From Bacteroidales bacterium (GTDB taxonomy: Bacteria > Bacteroidota > Bacteroidia > Bacteroidales > Lentimicrobiaceae), in contig JAEUTG010000024.1 of the NCBI GenBank assembly GCA_016788045.1, positions 1 through 64,000 on the forward strand: a stretch of 64,000 nucleotides of DNA, written 5' to 3'. The translations under genes were made by a program, and so were the position numbers. Below the pieces are notes generated by a model. The model did not search any database, was not told the origin of the DNA, and saw nothing but the letters and a program-made list of their open reading frames with translations. Numbering within the stretch: the stretch's first letter is position 1; every line of letters begins with the position of its first letter. Below, in pieces: positions 35,505 to 44,441 of the stretch.

Positions 35505-38500
35505 ATGAATTTGTACAAGCTGGTTAACAACATTGCCGGATGGGTTGTTTTTTCAATAGCCTTAGCTACCTACCTGCTTACTGCAGAACCAACTGCCAGT
35601 TTCTGGGACTGCGGTGAATACATTGCCACAGCATTTAAGCTGCAGGTAGGCCATCCTCCGGGAGCGCCGCTTTTTCAGATGCTGGGTCGTTTCTTCTCGC
35701 TTTTTGCTTTCGGAAATACGGCCGGGGTTGCCTTTATGATCAATGCCATGTCGGCCGTCAGCAGTGCCTTTACCATTCTGTTTCTGTTCTGGAGCATTAC
35801 ACACCTTGTAAGAAAGCTGGTTGCAACAGACATCCCGGTTGATAAAGGAGAGATCATCGCCATTACCGGCAGCGGTCTCGTTGGCGCCCTTGCATACACT
35901 TTCAGCGATTCTTTCTGGTTTTCGGCTGTCGAAGGCGAAGTATACGCCATGTCATCCTTCTTTACGGCATTCGTGTTCTGGGCAATGCTCAAATGGGAAG
36001 ATGCCGCCGGCAAGCCTCACTCCATCCGCTGGATTATACTCATTGCCTATATGATCGGGCTGAGCATCGGGGTTCACCTGCTCAACCTTCTGGCAATTCC
36101 GGCCATTACCCTGATTTTTTACTTCAGAAATTACAAACCAACAGCCAGGGGAATCATCGTGGCCATGGCCGGATCGGTAGTGCTGATCGGCCTGATCATG
36201 AACCTGATTGTCCCATGGGTAGTGAAACTTGCCGGATTGTCGGAGCTGTTTTTCGTTAACTCCTTCGGACTCCCTTTCAACACCGGAACTGTGATCTATT
36301 TTATGCTGATTACCGGATTGCTGGTTTGGGGGCTGATGGTAACGCGCAGAAAGCAAAAAGTGCTGTGGAACACTGTGCTGCTCTCGCTCACGTTTATCCT
36401 GATCGGCTATTCAAGTTTCTTCATGCTGGTGATCCGCTCCAACGCCAACACCCCGATCAATGAGAATGAACCCTCCAATGCCATCAGTCTCCTCTCCTAC
36501 CTGAATCGTGAACAATACGGTGACTGGCCGATTCTGCAGGGCCCTTATTACAACGCTCCGGTGATTGACCGGGAGGATGGGAATCCAGTGTATCGCCGCA
36601 ATGATGAGGCCGGGAAATACGTTGTTATTGACCCCAAAAAAGATATGGAGCCGGTGTATGATCCTGAGTTTACCACCATTTTCCCACGCATGTGGAGCGG
36701 ATTGGAGCCGTCGCATGAAACCTATTACAAGAAGTGGGCGGAGGTAAAAGGCGTTCCGGTAACCGTTACTGACCAGAACGGTAAGCCGGAAACCATTTAT
36801 AAACCGACTTTCCGCGAAAACCTGAGGTTTTTCTTCAACTACCAGCTGCAGTTCATGTACATGAGGTATTTCATGTGGAACTTTGCCGGCCGGCAGAACG
36901 ACAACCAGGGATTTGGCAACGACATCGACGGCAACTGGATCAGCGGCATCCGGTGGCTCGACGAAATGCGGCTCGGCCCTCAGGACAATCTGCCTGAGAG
37001 CATGAGCAGCAAGGCAAACAACAAATTCTACCTTCTGCCACTGCTGCTCGGATTGCTGGGCCTCATCTGGCACATCAACAGAAATTACCGCGATGCCCTT
37101 GTTGTGGCCCTGCTGTTTATCATGACCGGCATTGCCATTGTGGTGTACCTCAACCAGTATGCCTATCAGCCCCGCGAACGCGATTATGCGTATGCCGCCT
37201 CCTTCTATGCCTTTGCCATCTGGATTGGGATAGGGGTGGCTGCTATGGCAATGCTGCTGAAGAAATTCCTTGGACTCAGGGTTTCAGCCCTGGTGGCGAC
37301 CTTTGCCTGTCTGCTTGCCGTGCCGGTAATCATGGCTGCCGAAGGCTGGGATGATCACGACCGGTCTGACAGGTATACCGCCCGTGAAATGGCACGCAAC
37401 TACCTCGAATCGTGTGAGAAGAATGCCATTTTGTTTACCATGGGTGACAACGACACCTTCCCGCTCTGGTACGCTCAGGACGTTGAAGGCATACGCACCG
37501 ATATCAGGGTGGTCAACCTTAGTCTGCTCAGCGCCGATTGGTACATCAGCCAGATGAAAAGAAAAGTGTATGATTCTGAACCGGTTCCCTTCAGTCTGAG
37601 CTACGATGAATACAAATCAGGTACACGGGAAGTGGTGTATCTTTCTGACGACAAAAGAATCAAAGGTGCGGTAGACCTGAAGGAATTGTTTGATGTCATC
37701 CATTCCGATCCCAAAGCCCTGCAGGTGAACAGCTCTATCGGCATTGTGGATTACATCCCCACCAGCCACTTCAGTATACAGGTTGATTCAGCACTGGTGG
37801 TTTCCAACGGTACGGTTCCACCCGACGATGCTGCCTACCTGGTTGACACCCTCTCGTGGAAGATCGACAAGGGCCTGATTACCAAAAGCCAGCTGATGAT
37901 TCTTGACCTGCTGGCCCACAACAACTGGGAGAGACCAGTATATTTCTCTACAACAGCCGGTGAAACCTCTTACCTCGGTCTCAACGAATACCTGCGGCTC
38001 GAAGGCATGGCCTTCAGGCTGGTTCCGGTGAAAAAGCCGGTCAGCGAGAATGCCATCGGTCAGATTAACAGCGGTATACTCTACAAACGTTTGATGGAGA
38101 CCTTCCGCTTTGGGAACATGGAAAAACCGGAAGTTTACCTCGATGAAACCAACCGCAGAATGGTTACCAACCTGAGAACCAACTTCGGTAGGCTTGCCAT
38201 GCAACTGGCAGAGGAAGGTAAATACAAGGACGCCATCGCCGTATGCGACCGCTGTGTAGAAATGGCCCCCGACAAAGCCTATCGTTTCGACTTTTTCATG
38301 CTACCTGTGGCTGAAACCTATTACAGGGCCGGTGCCAAAGACAAGGGAGCCCGCATGCTTGAGCGTTTGCTGACGCTTTATACCCAGGACCTGAATCACT
38401 ATTTCCGGTTCCCGGGCGAACGAATCAACCAGTTTGACTATGAGATACAGCAGGCCTTGTCGGTGATCAATCACATACGTCAGATAGCGCTGACGAACAA

Positions 38501-38582
38501 CAACAGCAGTCTGAAAGATAAAGCAGAAACTGAACTTAAAAAACAATACGACAAATATGTTCAGGCAACAGGAAAAATGTAA
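35505..38582 (+). CDS. DUF2723 multi-spanning membrane protein (glycosyltransferase-like)
   Basis: 1025 residues from the ATG at 35505 (MNLYKLVNNIAGW). The family hallmark near residue 30-60 is SFWDCGEYIATAFKLQVGHPPGAPLFQ, with the acidic loop seen in GT-C-type glycosyltransferases and the TMEM260 family. About ten or more hydrophobic segments follow up to residue 620. A soluble, probably periplasmic half has NDNDTFPLWYAQ (GDNDTFPLW), LLAHNNWERPVYFSTT and a TPR-like C-terminus (AIAVCDRCVEMAPDKAYRF). TMEM260-type proteins O-mannosylate protein domains, and a similar protein or lipid glycosylation role is likely here but unproven. It stands alone on the plus strand between gpmA and the NodB deacetylase. 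Confidence 0.88.
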   Translation: MNLYKLVNNIAGWVVFSIALATYLLTAEPTASFWDCGEYIATAFKLQVGHPPGAPLFQMLGRFFSLFAFGNTAGVAFMINAMSAVSSAFTILFLFWSITHLVRKLVATDIPVDKGEIIAITGSGLVGALAYTFSDSFWFSAVEGEVYAMSSFFTAFVFWAMLKWEDAAGKPHSIRWIILIAYMIGLSIGVHLLNLLAIPAITLIFYFRNYKPTARGIIVAMAGSVVLIGLIMNLIVPWVVKLAGLSELFFVNSFGLPFNTGTVIYFMLITGLLVWGLMVTRRKQKVLWNTVLLSLTFILIGYSSFFMLVIRSNANTPINENEPSNAISLLSYLNREQYGDWPILQGPYYNAPVIDREDGNPVYRRNDEAGKYVVIDPKKDMEPVYDPEFTTIFPRMWSGLEPSHETYYKKWAEVKGVPVTVTDQNGKPETIYKPTFRENLRFFFNYQLQFMYMRYFMWNFAGRQNDNQGFGNDIDGNWISGIRWLDEMRLGPQDNLPESMSSKANNKFYLLPLLLGLLGLIWHINRNYRDALVVALLFIMTGIAIVVYLNQYAYQPRERDYAYAASFYAFAIWIGIGVAAMAMLLKKFLGLRVSALVATFACLLAVPVIMAAEGWDDHDRSDRYTAREMARNYLESCEKNAILFTMGDNDTFPLWYAQDVEGIRTDIRVVNLSLLSADWYISQMKRKVYDSEPVPFSLSYDEYKSGTREVVYLSDDKRIKGAVDLKELFDVIHSDPKALQVNSSIGIVDYIPTSHFSIQVDSALVVSNGTVPPDDAAYLVDTLSWKIDKGLITKSQLMILDLLAHNNWERPVYFSTTAGETSYLGLNEYLRLEGMAFRLVPVKKPVSENAIGQINSGILYKRLMETFRFGNMEKPEVYLDETNRRMVTNLRTNFGRLAMQLAEEGKYKDAIAVCDRCVEMAPDKAYRFDFFMLPVAETYYRAGAKDKGARMLERLLTLYTQDLNHYFRFPGERINQFDYEIQQALSVINHIRQIALTNNNSSLKDKAETELKKQYDKYVQATGKM

Positions 38583-38647
38583 ACCACCTTATTCAGGTTG
38601 AAAATCCGCCTGCTTTAACTGACTCAAGTCCAAGCTAAATCTGCCCT

Positions 38648-39259
38648 GTGTACATAGCCAAATCGCCAGGCATTCTCAGAAGCCTCACCCGCAAAAATCT
38701 TGTCTGGGATCTACCCGAAAGAAAGGGAGAAATTTTTATTACGTTCGACGATGGCCCGATACCTGAAATCACACCCCAGGTGCTCGATATTCTCGGTCAG
38801 TTCCAGGCCAGGGCTACCTTTTTCTGTGTCGGCGACAATGTGTACAAACACCCGGAGGTTTTCCGTCAGCTGAACGAGCGCGGCCATGCTTCAGGCAACC
38901 ACACCTTCAACCACCTCAGTGGCTGGAATACCCCACTGGAGGATTACCTGGAGAATATCGGAAAGTGTAATAAACTCGTTAACAGTCGCTTATTTCGACC
39001 ACCTTACGGACGCATCAGGCCTTCCTACATCAAACACATTGCCCCGGAATACCGCATCATCATGTGGTCGGTACTCAGCGGGGATTTTGATCAGGAGGGC
39101 AACCGTGATAAAATACTCGACAATGTGCTGAAGCATACCACCGATGGCAGCATCGTGGTTTTCCACGACAGTCTGAAGGCAGCGGATCATATGCTGTATG
39201 TTTTGCCCCGTTTTCTGGAGCACTTTTCCGAAAAAGGATACAAGTTCAGCAGTCTGTAA
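38648..39259 (+). CDS. Polysaccharide deacetylase (NodB homology domain)
   Basis: 203 residues starting at a GTG (38648). NodB motifs in order are IFITFDDGP (motif 1, Asp pair), ASGNHTFNH (motif 2, metal-binding His pair), RLFRPPYGRIRPSY (motif 3), MWSVLSGDFD and VVFHDS (motif 5). These residues bind zinc and catalyse removal of acetyl groups from N- or O-acetylated glycans such as peptidoglycan. No signal peptide is obvious, only a short basic N-terminus, which is common for this small NodB subtype in Bacteroidota. It follows the DUF2723 gene by 65 bp and could be cotranscribed. It is convergent with the CotH gene. Confidence 0.9.
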   Translation: MYIAKSPGILRSLTRKNLVWDLPERKGEIFITFDDGPIPEITPQVLDILGQFQARATFFCVGDNVYKHPEVFRQLNERGHASGNHTFNHLSGWNTPLEDYLENIGKCNKLVNSRLFRPPYGRIRPSYIKHIAPEYRIIMWSVLSGDFDQEGNRDKILDNVLKHTTDGSIVVFHDSLKAADHMLYVLPRFLEHFSEKGYKFSSL

Positions 39260-39282
39260 GCGACTCCCTGAAACAACCAATG

Positions 39283-41622
39283 CTATTGAACCTGAAACCT
39301 GATGGTCTGGGGACCGGTATCTGTTTTGATAACAAGGAAATAAAGCCCTGAGGCTACATCCAGTTTCAGGGTATTTTCCGCCTGCCTTTCCAGTGACACC
39401 TCACTGATCTTCTGTCCGGTCAGTGAGAAAATAGCGGCGCTTTCCGGAAGTTCTTCCGGCCGAGCTGAACGGATGTGCAGGACTTTACCAGCGACAAACA
39501 CTGCTGAAACCACATCAGGTTGTCTGCCTGATACCGAAGCCGATTGAAGTTTATTGCTGGTCAGGTCATTCCATGTATTGATGGCATTCTCTCCGATCGT
39601 CACTGAAATACCGGGCATATTGCTGATATCGGCAGAGATGGTAAGCAGGCATTCAGAGGCATTCAGACAATAGGCACTGATGACGCTCAGACCGGGAGCA
39701 TCGTTCAGCATAAAATCTTCCTTTCGCAGAACAGGGCTCCTGAAGTAGTCGCCATAGAGGTGAACCCTGATTTTGGTGGCTTCCGGCGAAATTCCAACCC
39801 AGGGGCTGAGCTGGTTTCCGCTGAAATGATTGTCCATCCAGTGAAGCCTGCTGAATAAAAAGTTTTTGAAGTAAGTTACCTCATCCTGATAGGTATTCCC
39901 GTACCAGTTGTAATTTGGCCAAACATATTCCCCGAGTATCGGCCACCGCTCAAAGTTTCTGATCCTGGCACCCGTGGTCAGGCTGATGATGGAGTCGATC
40001 ACCGAAACAATGGCGCCGTCGGTAAGCACATTCTGTCTGAGAGAGAGATACCTGGTTTTGGCCAGGTCGCGGAAGTAGGGATCTTCCATCATCCGTTTCC
40101 ACCAGTACATAATACTCCAGGAGTGTGACTGAACATCGGTATATATCCATCCGGTGTAATCAACCCCCGGCGACCAGTAATCCACATTGCCGTAGCCGAG
40201 GTTAAAATCCCAGGCTGGCCCGGCAAAGAGTTTTCCGCCATCGCTGTCTTTTTCCTTGTAGAAATAGGTACTGTACCGGTACTTGTCAACCTCTTTGGAA
40301 ATTTCACTCAGCAGCATGAAGTCAACGAAAGAGGGCGCATCAAAATACTTTTGATAACCCTGGTCAGGGTTGGCAAAACCGGTTGAAATGAGGGTCGCCT
40401 CAGCCTCCGAAACATAATCCCTGATGTAGTTCCGCTGCTGTGAAACAATCTCATCCGGATCGGGGTAGTAATACTGAAATATGATGTCCATTGCATTGGG
40501 ATACTTCGGGCTGGGTACCGACAACCAGCCATCGGGGCCGAATGTAAAATCCGGATCCACCTTATCTACTTTGATGATGTACCCTCCTGAGAGGTCGTTT
40601 CCAATGATTTCATCGGGTTTCAGGGTTGCAATATCCACCCTGTTTTCATCCTTTTTTATCTTCTCCTCGAGTACGTAGATTCCTTTGTAATCGTTGTTGA
40701 TCACCACTTCGCAATAGCGGGTGCGGGTACAGTAATTCCCTGTTTTATGGCCCATATCAAAAGTCACCACGTTCCGCATCAACGATTTATCAGTATACGG
40801 AGCGTAAAGAATCCAATCGTTTTCGGCAGGAAACCCGAGCAGGGAAACGTCGAGGTTTTCACCTGCGTTGTCACGGGTTTCAAATGCGTATGATTTTTTG
40901 GGAAACATCTGGGTTGACTGCCCCCTGGTTTCGATACCGATGTTGCCATTGTAGTCATTGAACGGATCACCGGTGTGGTTGAGTTCACCCGGGCCATTGT
41001 CGATGATGCCCATGGTACCCCCGATTTTGGGTTCGTCGGGAATCGGCACCCCGAAAGTGCTGATCACCACAATGGGGAGGTTCGACTCAAGTTCAACTGG
41101 TTCTGCGGCGATCCGGATAATGTCGTCGATGTACCAGGAGATGCCTGAAGCTGTTCCTTCAAAATCATAGAAAATTACAATACGGGTCAGATCGGTGAGT
41201 GCTACGCCTGAAAAATCGTAATCCAGTTCTGTCCATTGCCCGGGAACCGGTGTCCTTACAATTTCGTATGATGAAGTATTGTTGTAGTTTTCAAACTTCA
41301 GGGTTACATCCCCTCCACTCAGGGGTGCCAGCACTTTAAGCCTGCAGTGGGGATGGAGTTCAAAGCTGACGGCCTCTTCCAGATCACTGATCATGTAATC
41401 ATACATGCCTGTGCCCGTAACAACCCTGAAACAACCTGAAGAAGGGTTCACCGCATCCGGAGCCGGATTGCTTACCACCTCTGAAATCCCGGTAGATACA
41501 TACCAGTCTCTGGTAATCCCATCCCAATCGGATATGGTATCGTTTGTCTGACTAAAAGCAGCTGACGTCAGAAAGTTAAGAAAAATCAGCCAGAGGGCAA
41601 TCGGGTAATATCTGTATTTCAT
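39283..41622 (-). CDS. CotH-kinase-like secreted protein with T9SS sorting domain
   Basis: 779 residues from the ATG at 41622 (signal peptide MKYRYYPIALWLIFLNFLTSAAFS). Residues about 25-170 are a carbohydrate-binding-like beta domain (DVTLKFENYNNTSSYEI, SGISWYIDDIIRI). The CotH domain (about 190-560) shows NIGIETRGQSTQMFPKKSYAFETRD, LRNVVTFDMGHKTGNY-type NVVTFDMGHKTGNY, YKGIYVLEEKIKKDENRVDI and GPAWDFNLGYGN. CotH proteins are atypical kinases first known from Bacillus spores. The last about 75 residues (FSLTGQKISEVSLE...GLYFLVIKTDTG) are a type A T9SS signal, so the protein is secreted to the surface. It follows the M1 peptidase gene by 117 bp. The kinase target is unknown. Confidence 0.88.
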   Translation of the reverse strand: MKYRYYPIALWLIFLNFLTSAAFSQTNDTISDWDGITRDWYVSTGISEVVSNPAPDAVNPSSGCFRVVTGTGMYDYMISDLEEAVSFELHPHCRLKVLAPLSGGDVTLKFENYNNTSSYEIVRTPVPGQWTELDYDFSGVALTDLTRIVIFYDFEGTASGISWYIDDIIRIAAEPVELESNLPIVVISTFGVPIPDEPKIGGTMGIIDNGPGELNHTGDPFNDYNGNIGIETRGQSTQMFPKKSYAFETRDNAGENLDVSLLGFPAENDWILYAPYTDKSLMRNVVTFDMGHKTGNYCTRTRYCEVVINNDYKGIYVLEEKIKKDENRVDIATLKPDEIIGNDLSGGYIIKVDKVDPDFTFGPDGWLSVPSPKYPNAMDIIFQYYYPDPDEIVSQQRNYIRDYVSEAEATLISTGFANPDQGYQKYFDAPSFVDFMLLSEISKEVDKYRYSTYFYKEKDSDGGKLFAGPAWDFNLGYGNVDYWSPGVDYTGWIYTDVQSHSWSIMYWWKRMMEDPYFRDLAKTRYLSLRQNVLTDGAIVSVIDSIISLTTGARIRNFERWPILGEYVWPNYNWYGNTYQDEVTYFKNFLFSRLHWMDNHFSGNQLSPWVGISPEATKIRVHLYGDYFRSPVLRKEDFMLNDAPGLSVISAYCLNASECLLTISADISNMPGISVTIGENAINTWNDLTSNKLQSASVSGRQPDVVSAVFVAGKVLHIRSARPEELPESAAIFSLTGQKISEVSLERQAENTLKLDVASGLYFLVIKTDTGPQTIRFQVQ

Positions 41623-41739
41623 GGGTCGGGGTTTGTGCTTACAAGTCGGATGAGAGATCATACAGGTTCGGGAATAAATCGGAGACCGTGAAGAAACAGT
41701 AAATGTACAGATGTTTTGATCTGAAGCAGGAAACAATCT

Positions 41740-43698
41740 TTATTGTCTGATAATTTTCAGTATCCGGGAAGTATCCGGAGATCTGAGTTTTGCGAAATAG
41801 AGGCCGGAGGGCAGGTCGGCTATGCTGAGTTTTAGTCCGGAGGCCTCCACAACTAACGGCACCTTTACAATTCTTCCAGAGCAATCGGTTAGCCGAAAAC
41901 TTTCGGGCAGCAGGTCAGGCATGGAAATCCATACCACCTCTGCGGATGGGTTGGGATAACAGGTTGCAGCATCCTCCTTTTTAATCAGGTTTACACGGTT
42001 GGATGCTGATACAATCCACTGCAGGGGGTCGAAAAAAACAGAATCTATGGCAAACTCCGGATAGATTCTGAAGGTCTGCGCATTGAATGTATGGTCAAAC
42101 ACCATAGTGGTATCGCCTCCGGGGCCTTTGAATCGAAGCGGAACCGGCATTTCGAAAAATGAAACCGAAGCATGAGACTGTGTCTGCCGTATTTCCATCT
42201 CATATTCGCCAACCGCAAGCTGGCGACACACGATGTTGTAGGAAGGGAATCCCTCCCCATAATACCAGTCGTTGAAAAACTCTGTCAAATCCTTCCCTGA
42301 AGCCGATTCAAGGTGAGCCTTAAGGTCATGGGTACCTGCAAATCCATACTTCAGGCGGGGATCGTTGAGGTAGTTACGGCAGGCTGTGAAGAATACTTCA
42401 TCACCACAAATCCAGCGGAGCATATGCAGCAACAAGGCCCCCTTGCTGTAGGAAAGCCTGGCCGAAAAGATGCGGCTCACACTCGTTGTATCGTCAACAT
42501 ACACGGCACCACCAGGTTCAGAGGTAACATACGCAATGTTCTGTGATTTCCAGAAAGGCCAGTAGTAGCCATTAAACATGTGTTCGTAAGACATGCCTGC
42601 CAGGTAGGTGGCGAATCCTTCATTAAGCCAGATGTCTTTCCACGAATTGAGGGTGATCATGTTGCCAAACCACTGATGGGCCAGTTCATGTGCGATGATC
42701 TCAAAGTCAAACCTCCCCATAAACGACATGGTCTGATGCTCCATCCCTCCTCCCCAGCCAAACTGGGCATGGCCATACTTTTCACTGATAAAGGGATAGG
42801 GCGTAAACAGTTCGCTGAAAATCTCCATCACCGGAACTGCCTGAGCGGTGCGGGGAGCAATATCCGCTTTGTCTTCCGGATAAACATAATTGAGAATTTC
42901 TACAGGAATACCACCCGGACTGGCCATATCGGAATATACTTCATAGTTGGTGACGGCTATAGCAATAAGGTAAGGTACAATCGGGTAACGATGCTTCCAG
43001 TGGCAGGTTCTGATTCCGCCTTCCACTTTATCAGTCAGCAGCAACCCATTGGATGCGGTCCGGTATTGTTCCGGGGTATGCACAATCAGGTCAACTGAGT
43101 CGGCTTTGTCCGTAAGATCGTTCTTTCCCGGCCACCAGTCGCGGCAACCATAGGGTTCAGAAAGGGTCCACATGGCAGGAACACCATTGTGCTCCTTCCA
43201 GCCAATAGAACCAAAGCCACTGCCTGAAACCGGTTTGCCCTGATAAAACACCTGAACATTCTGAAGACTGCCTGCAGGAGGATTTCCGGGAATGGCAATG
43301 TGAAGGTTGTATTCGCCGGTATGACTGAAGGTAACCGGGATGCCGTTGAAGAGAACTGAATCAACCGTGAGGCTGGTCGAGAGCTGCATTTTCAGGCCCG
43401 AAGACAGATCTTTCTTCACTTCAAATAAAGTAAGCACAGAACCCGAAATATACTCAACTGCCGGATCTATGTTCAGGTTGAATTCAAGGTAAGTAACATC
43501 GTATTCCGGAGCAGCCGGGCCCGGTGTCAACCTGTTGTGCTTCAGTTCAGCGTTCCTGTGCGAGCAATGTTCTGTGCCTGACCCTAAAAGCACCTGTGCC
43601 TCTGTATTGCGGGATATTCCCCACATCACAGAAAGAAACAGAATCAGCCGTAAAAGCCTCCCTGCCTCAAACAACTGCAGGAAACGGAAAGTCATCAT
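41740..43698 (-). CDS. M1-family metallopeptidase with T9SS sorting domain
   Basis: 652 residues with a signal peptide (RLLRLILFLSVMWGISRNTEAQ). The zinc site HELAHQWFG lies at about 335-343, with the third ligand in IWLNEGFATY, 18 residues later; the upstream GGMEHQTMS motif corresponds to the GxMEN substrate-binding motif of aminopeptidases. The C-terminal about 75 residues (CYPNPSAEVVWISMPD, GLYFAKLRSPDTSRILKI) are a T9SS type A domain, so the enzyme is secreted to the surface and should trim N-terminal residues from extracellular peptides. The CotH-like gene lies downstream on the same strand. GGMEH rather than GAMEN is a mild deviation. Confidence 0.93.
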   Translation of the reverse strand: MMTFRFLQLFEAGRLLRLILFLSVMWGISRNTEAQVLLGSGTEHCSHRNAELKHNRLTPGPAAPEYDVTYLEFNLNIDPAVEYISGSVLTLFEVKKDLSSGLKMQLSTSLTVDSVLFNGIPVTFSHTGEYNLHIAIPGNPPAGSLQNVQVFYQGKPVSGSGFGSIGWKEHNGVPAMWTLSEPYGCRDWWPGKNDLTDKADSVDLIVHTPEQYRTASNGLLLTDKVEGGIRTCHWKHRYPIVPYLIAIAVTNYEVYSDMASPGGIPVEILNYVYPEDKADIAPRTAQAVPVMEIFSELFTPYPFISEKYGHAQFGWGGGMEHQTMSFMGRFDFEIIAHELAHQWFGNMITLNSWKDIWLNEGFATYLAGMSYEHMFNGYYWPFWKSQNIAYVTSEPGGAVYVDDTTSVSRIFSARLSYSKGALLLHMLRWICGDEVFFTACRNYLNDPRLKYGFAGTHDLKAHLESASGKDLTEFFNDWYYGEGFPSYNIVCRQLAVGEYEMEIRQTQSHASVSFFEMPVPLRFKGPGGDTTMVFDHTFNAQTFRIYPEFAIDSVFFDPLQWIVSASNRVNLIKKEDAATCYPNPSAEVVWISMPDLLPESFRLTDCSGRIVKVPLVVEASGLKLSIADLPSGLYFAKLRSPDTSRILKIIRQ

Positions 43699-43795
43699 CA
43701 GAAACTTAAGAATATTGTGCTAAATTAACATCATTTTAGCTTTTTGCCTGTTTTACTTTAAAGAATTTTACGGGATTGCCACTTTCTTAAATCTT

Positions 43796-43803
43796 TAGCT
43801 TTG
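43796..43803 (+). promoter_or_regulatory. Candidate -7 element for the ECF sigma factor gene
   Basis: TAGCTTTG fits TAnnTTTG, with a TTG 17 bp upstream. It lies about 117 bp before the ATG at 43920. It uses the housekeeping promoter type rather than an obvious autoregulated ECF motif. Confidence 0.45.
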
Positions 43804-43919
43804 TGATGAATAAAAAAATTGCACTGCTGTGAAACCTTTCTGGCCTGTGAATACCCTTTGTTAATTAAAGCACCCAGCAATTGAAAATTTTTACCGGAAC
43901 AAGCCCCCTGAAGAAGAAC

Positions 43920-44438
43920 ATGACAGAGAGCGAGCTTATAGAAGGCTGTATCCGGAAAGATTACCGTGCCCAGAAACAACTGTTTGATGCTTATAAGGAT
44001 GCCATGTTTACCATTGCCTATCGCATGACTGGTGATAAGGATGAAGCCGGAGATGTGCTGCAGGAAACATTCATTCAGGTTTTCCGCGATATCAGCAAAT
44101 TCAGGAATGAATCAACCATAGGTGCCTGGATCAAAACCATCCTTGTACGGACAAGCCTGAGAAAAATCAAGGAAAGACTGAGGTTCGGACAAACTGACAG
44201 TCAGGAAGCCGTGAGCAATGAGCCGGTAATCTGGCCAGCGTGGATCAATGCCGACGATCTTGAGAAGGCCATTCTGTCGCTGGCCGAAGGATACCGGGTA
44301 GTTTTCCTGCTGATTGAAGTTGAAGGATACGCCCACAAAGAAGTGGCTGAACTGCTTGATATTCCTGAAGGAACTTCTAAAATCAGGTTATTCAGGGCCA
44401 AACAACAGTTACGCAAATTGCTCAAAGGATATCAATAA
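43920..44438 (+). CDS. ECF-type RNA polymerase sigma factor
   Basis: 172 residues from the ATG at 43920 (MTESELIEGCIRKDYRAQKQLFD); an in-frame TTG at 43881 is less likely. The sigma2 region contains AYRMTGDKDEAGDVLQETFIQVFRDI with the DEAxDxxQE(T/V)F core. The sigma4 region (LAEGYRVVFLLIEVEGYAHKEVAELLDIPEGTSKIRLFRAKQQLRK) holds the helix-turn-helix. There is no sigma1.1 or sigma3, as is typical for ECFs. The next gene begins 3 bp after the stop and encodes a protein with a cytoplasmic N-terminus and one membrane segment, expected to be the cognate regulator. Targets are unknown. Confidence 0.93.
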   Translation: MTESELIEGCIRKDYRAQKQLFDAYKDAMFTIAYRMTGDKDEAGDVLQETFIQVFRDISKFRNESTIGAWIKTILVRTSLRKIKERLRFGQTDSQEAVSNEPVIWPAWINADDLEKAILSLAEGYRVVFLLIEVEGYAHKEVAELLDIPEGTSKIRLFRAKQQLRKLLKGYQ

Positions 44439-44441
44439 CCC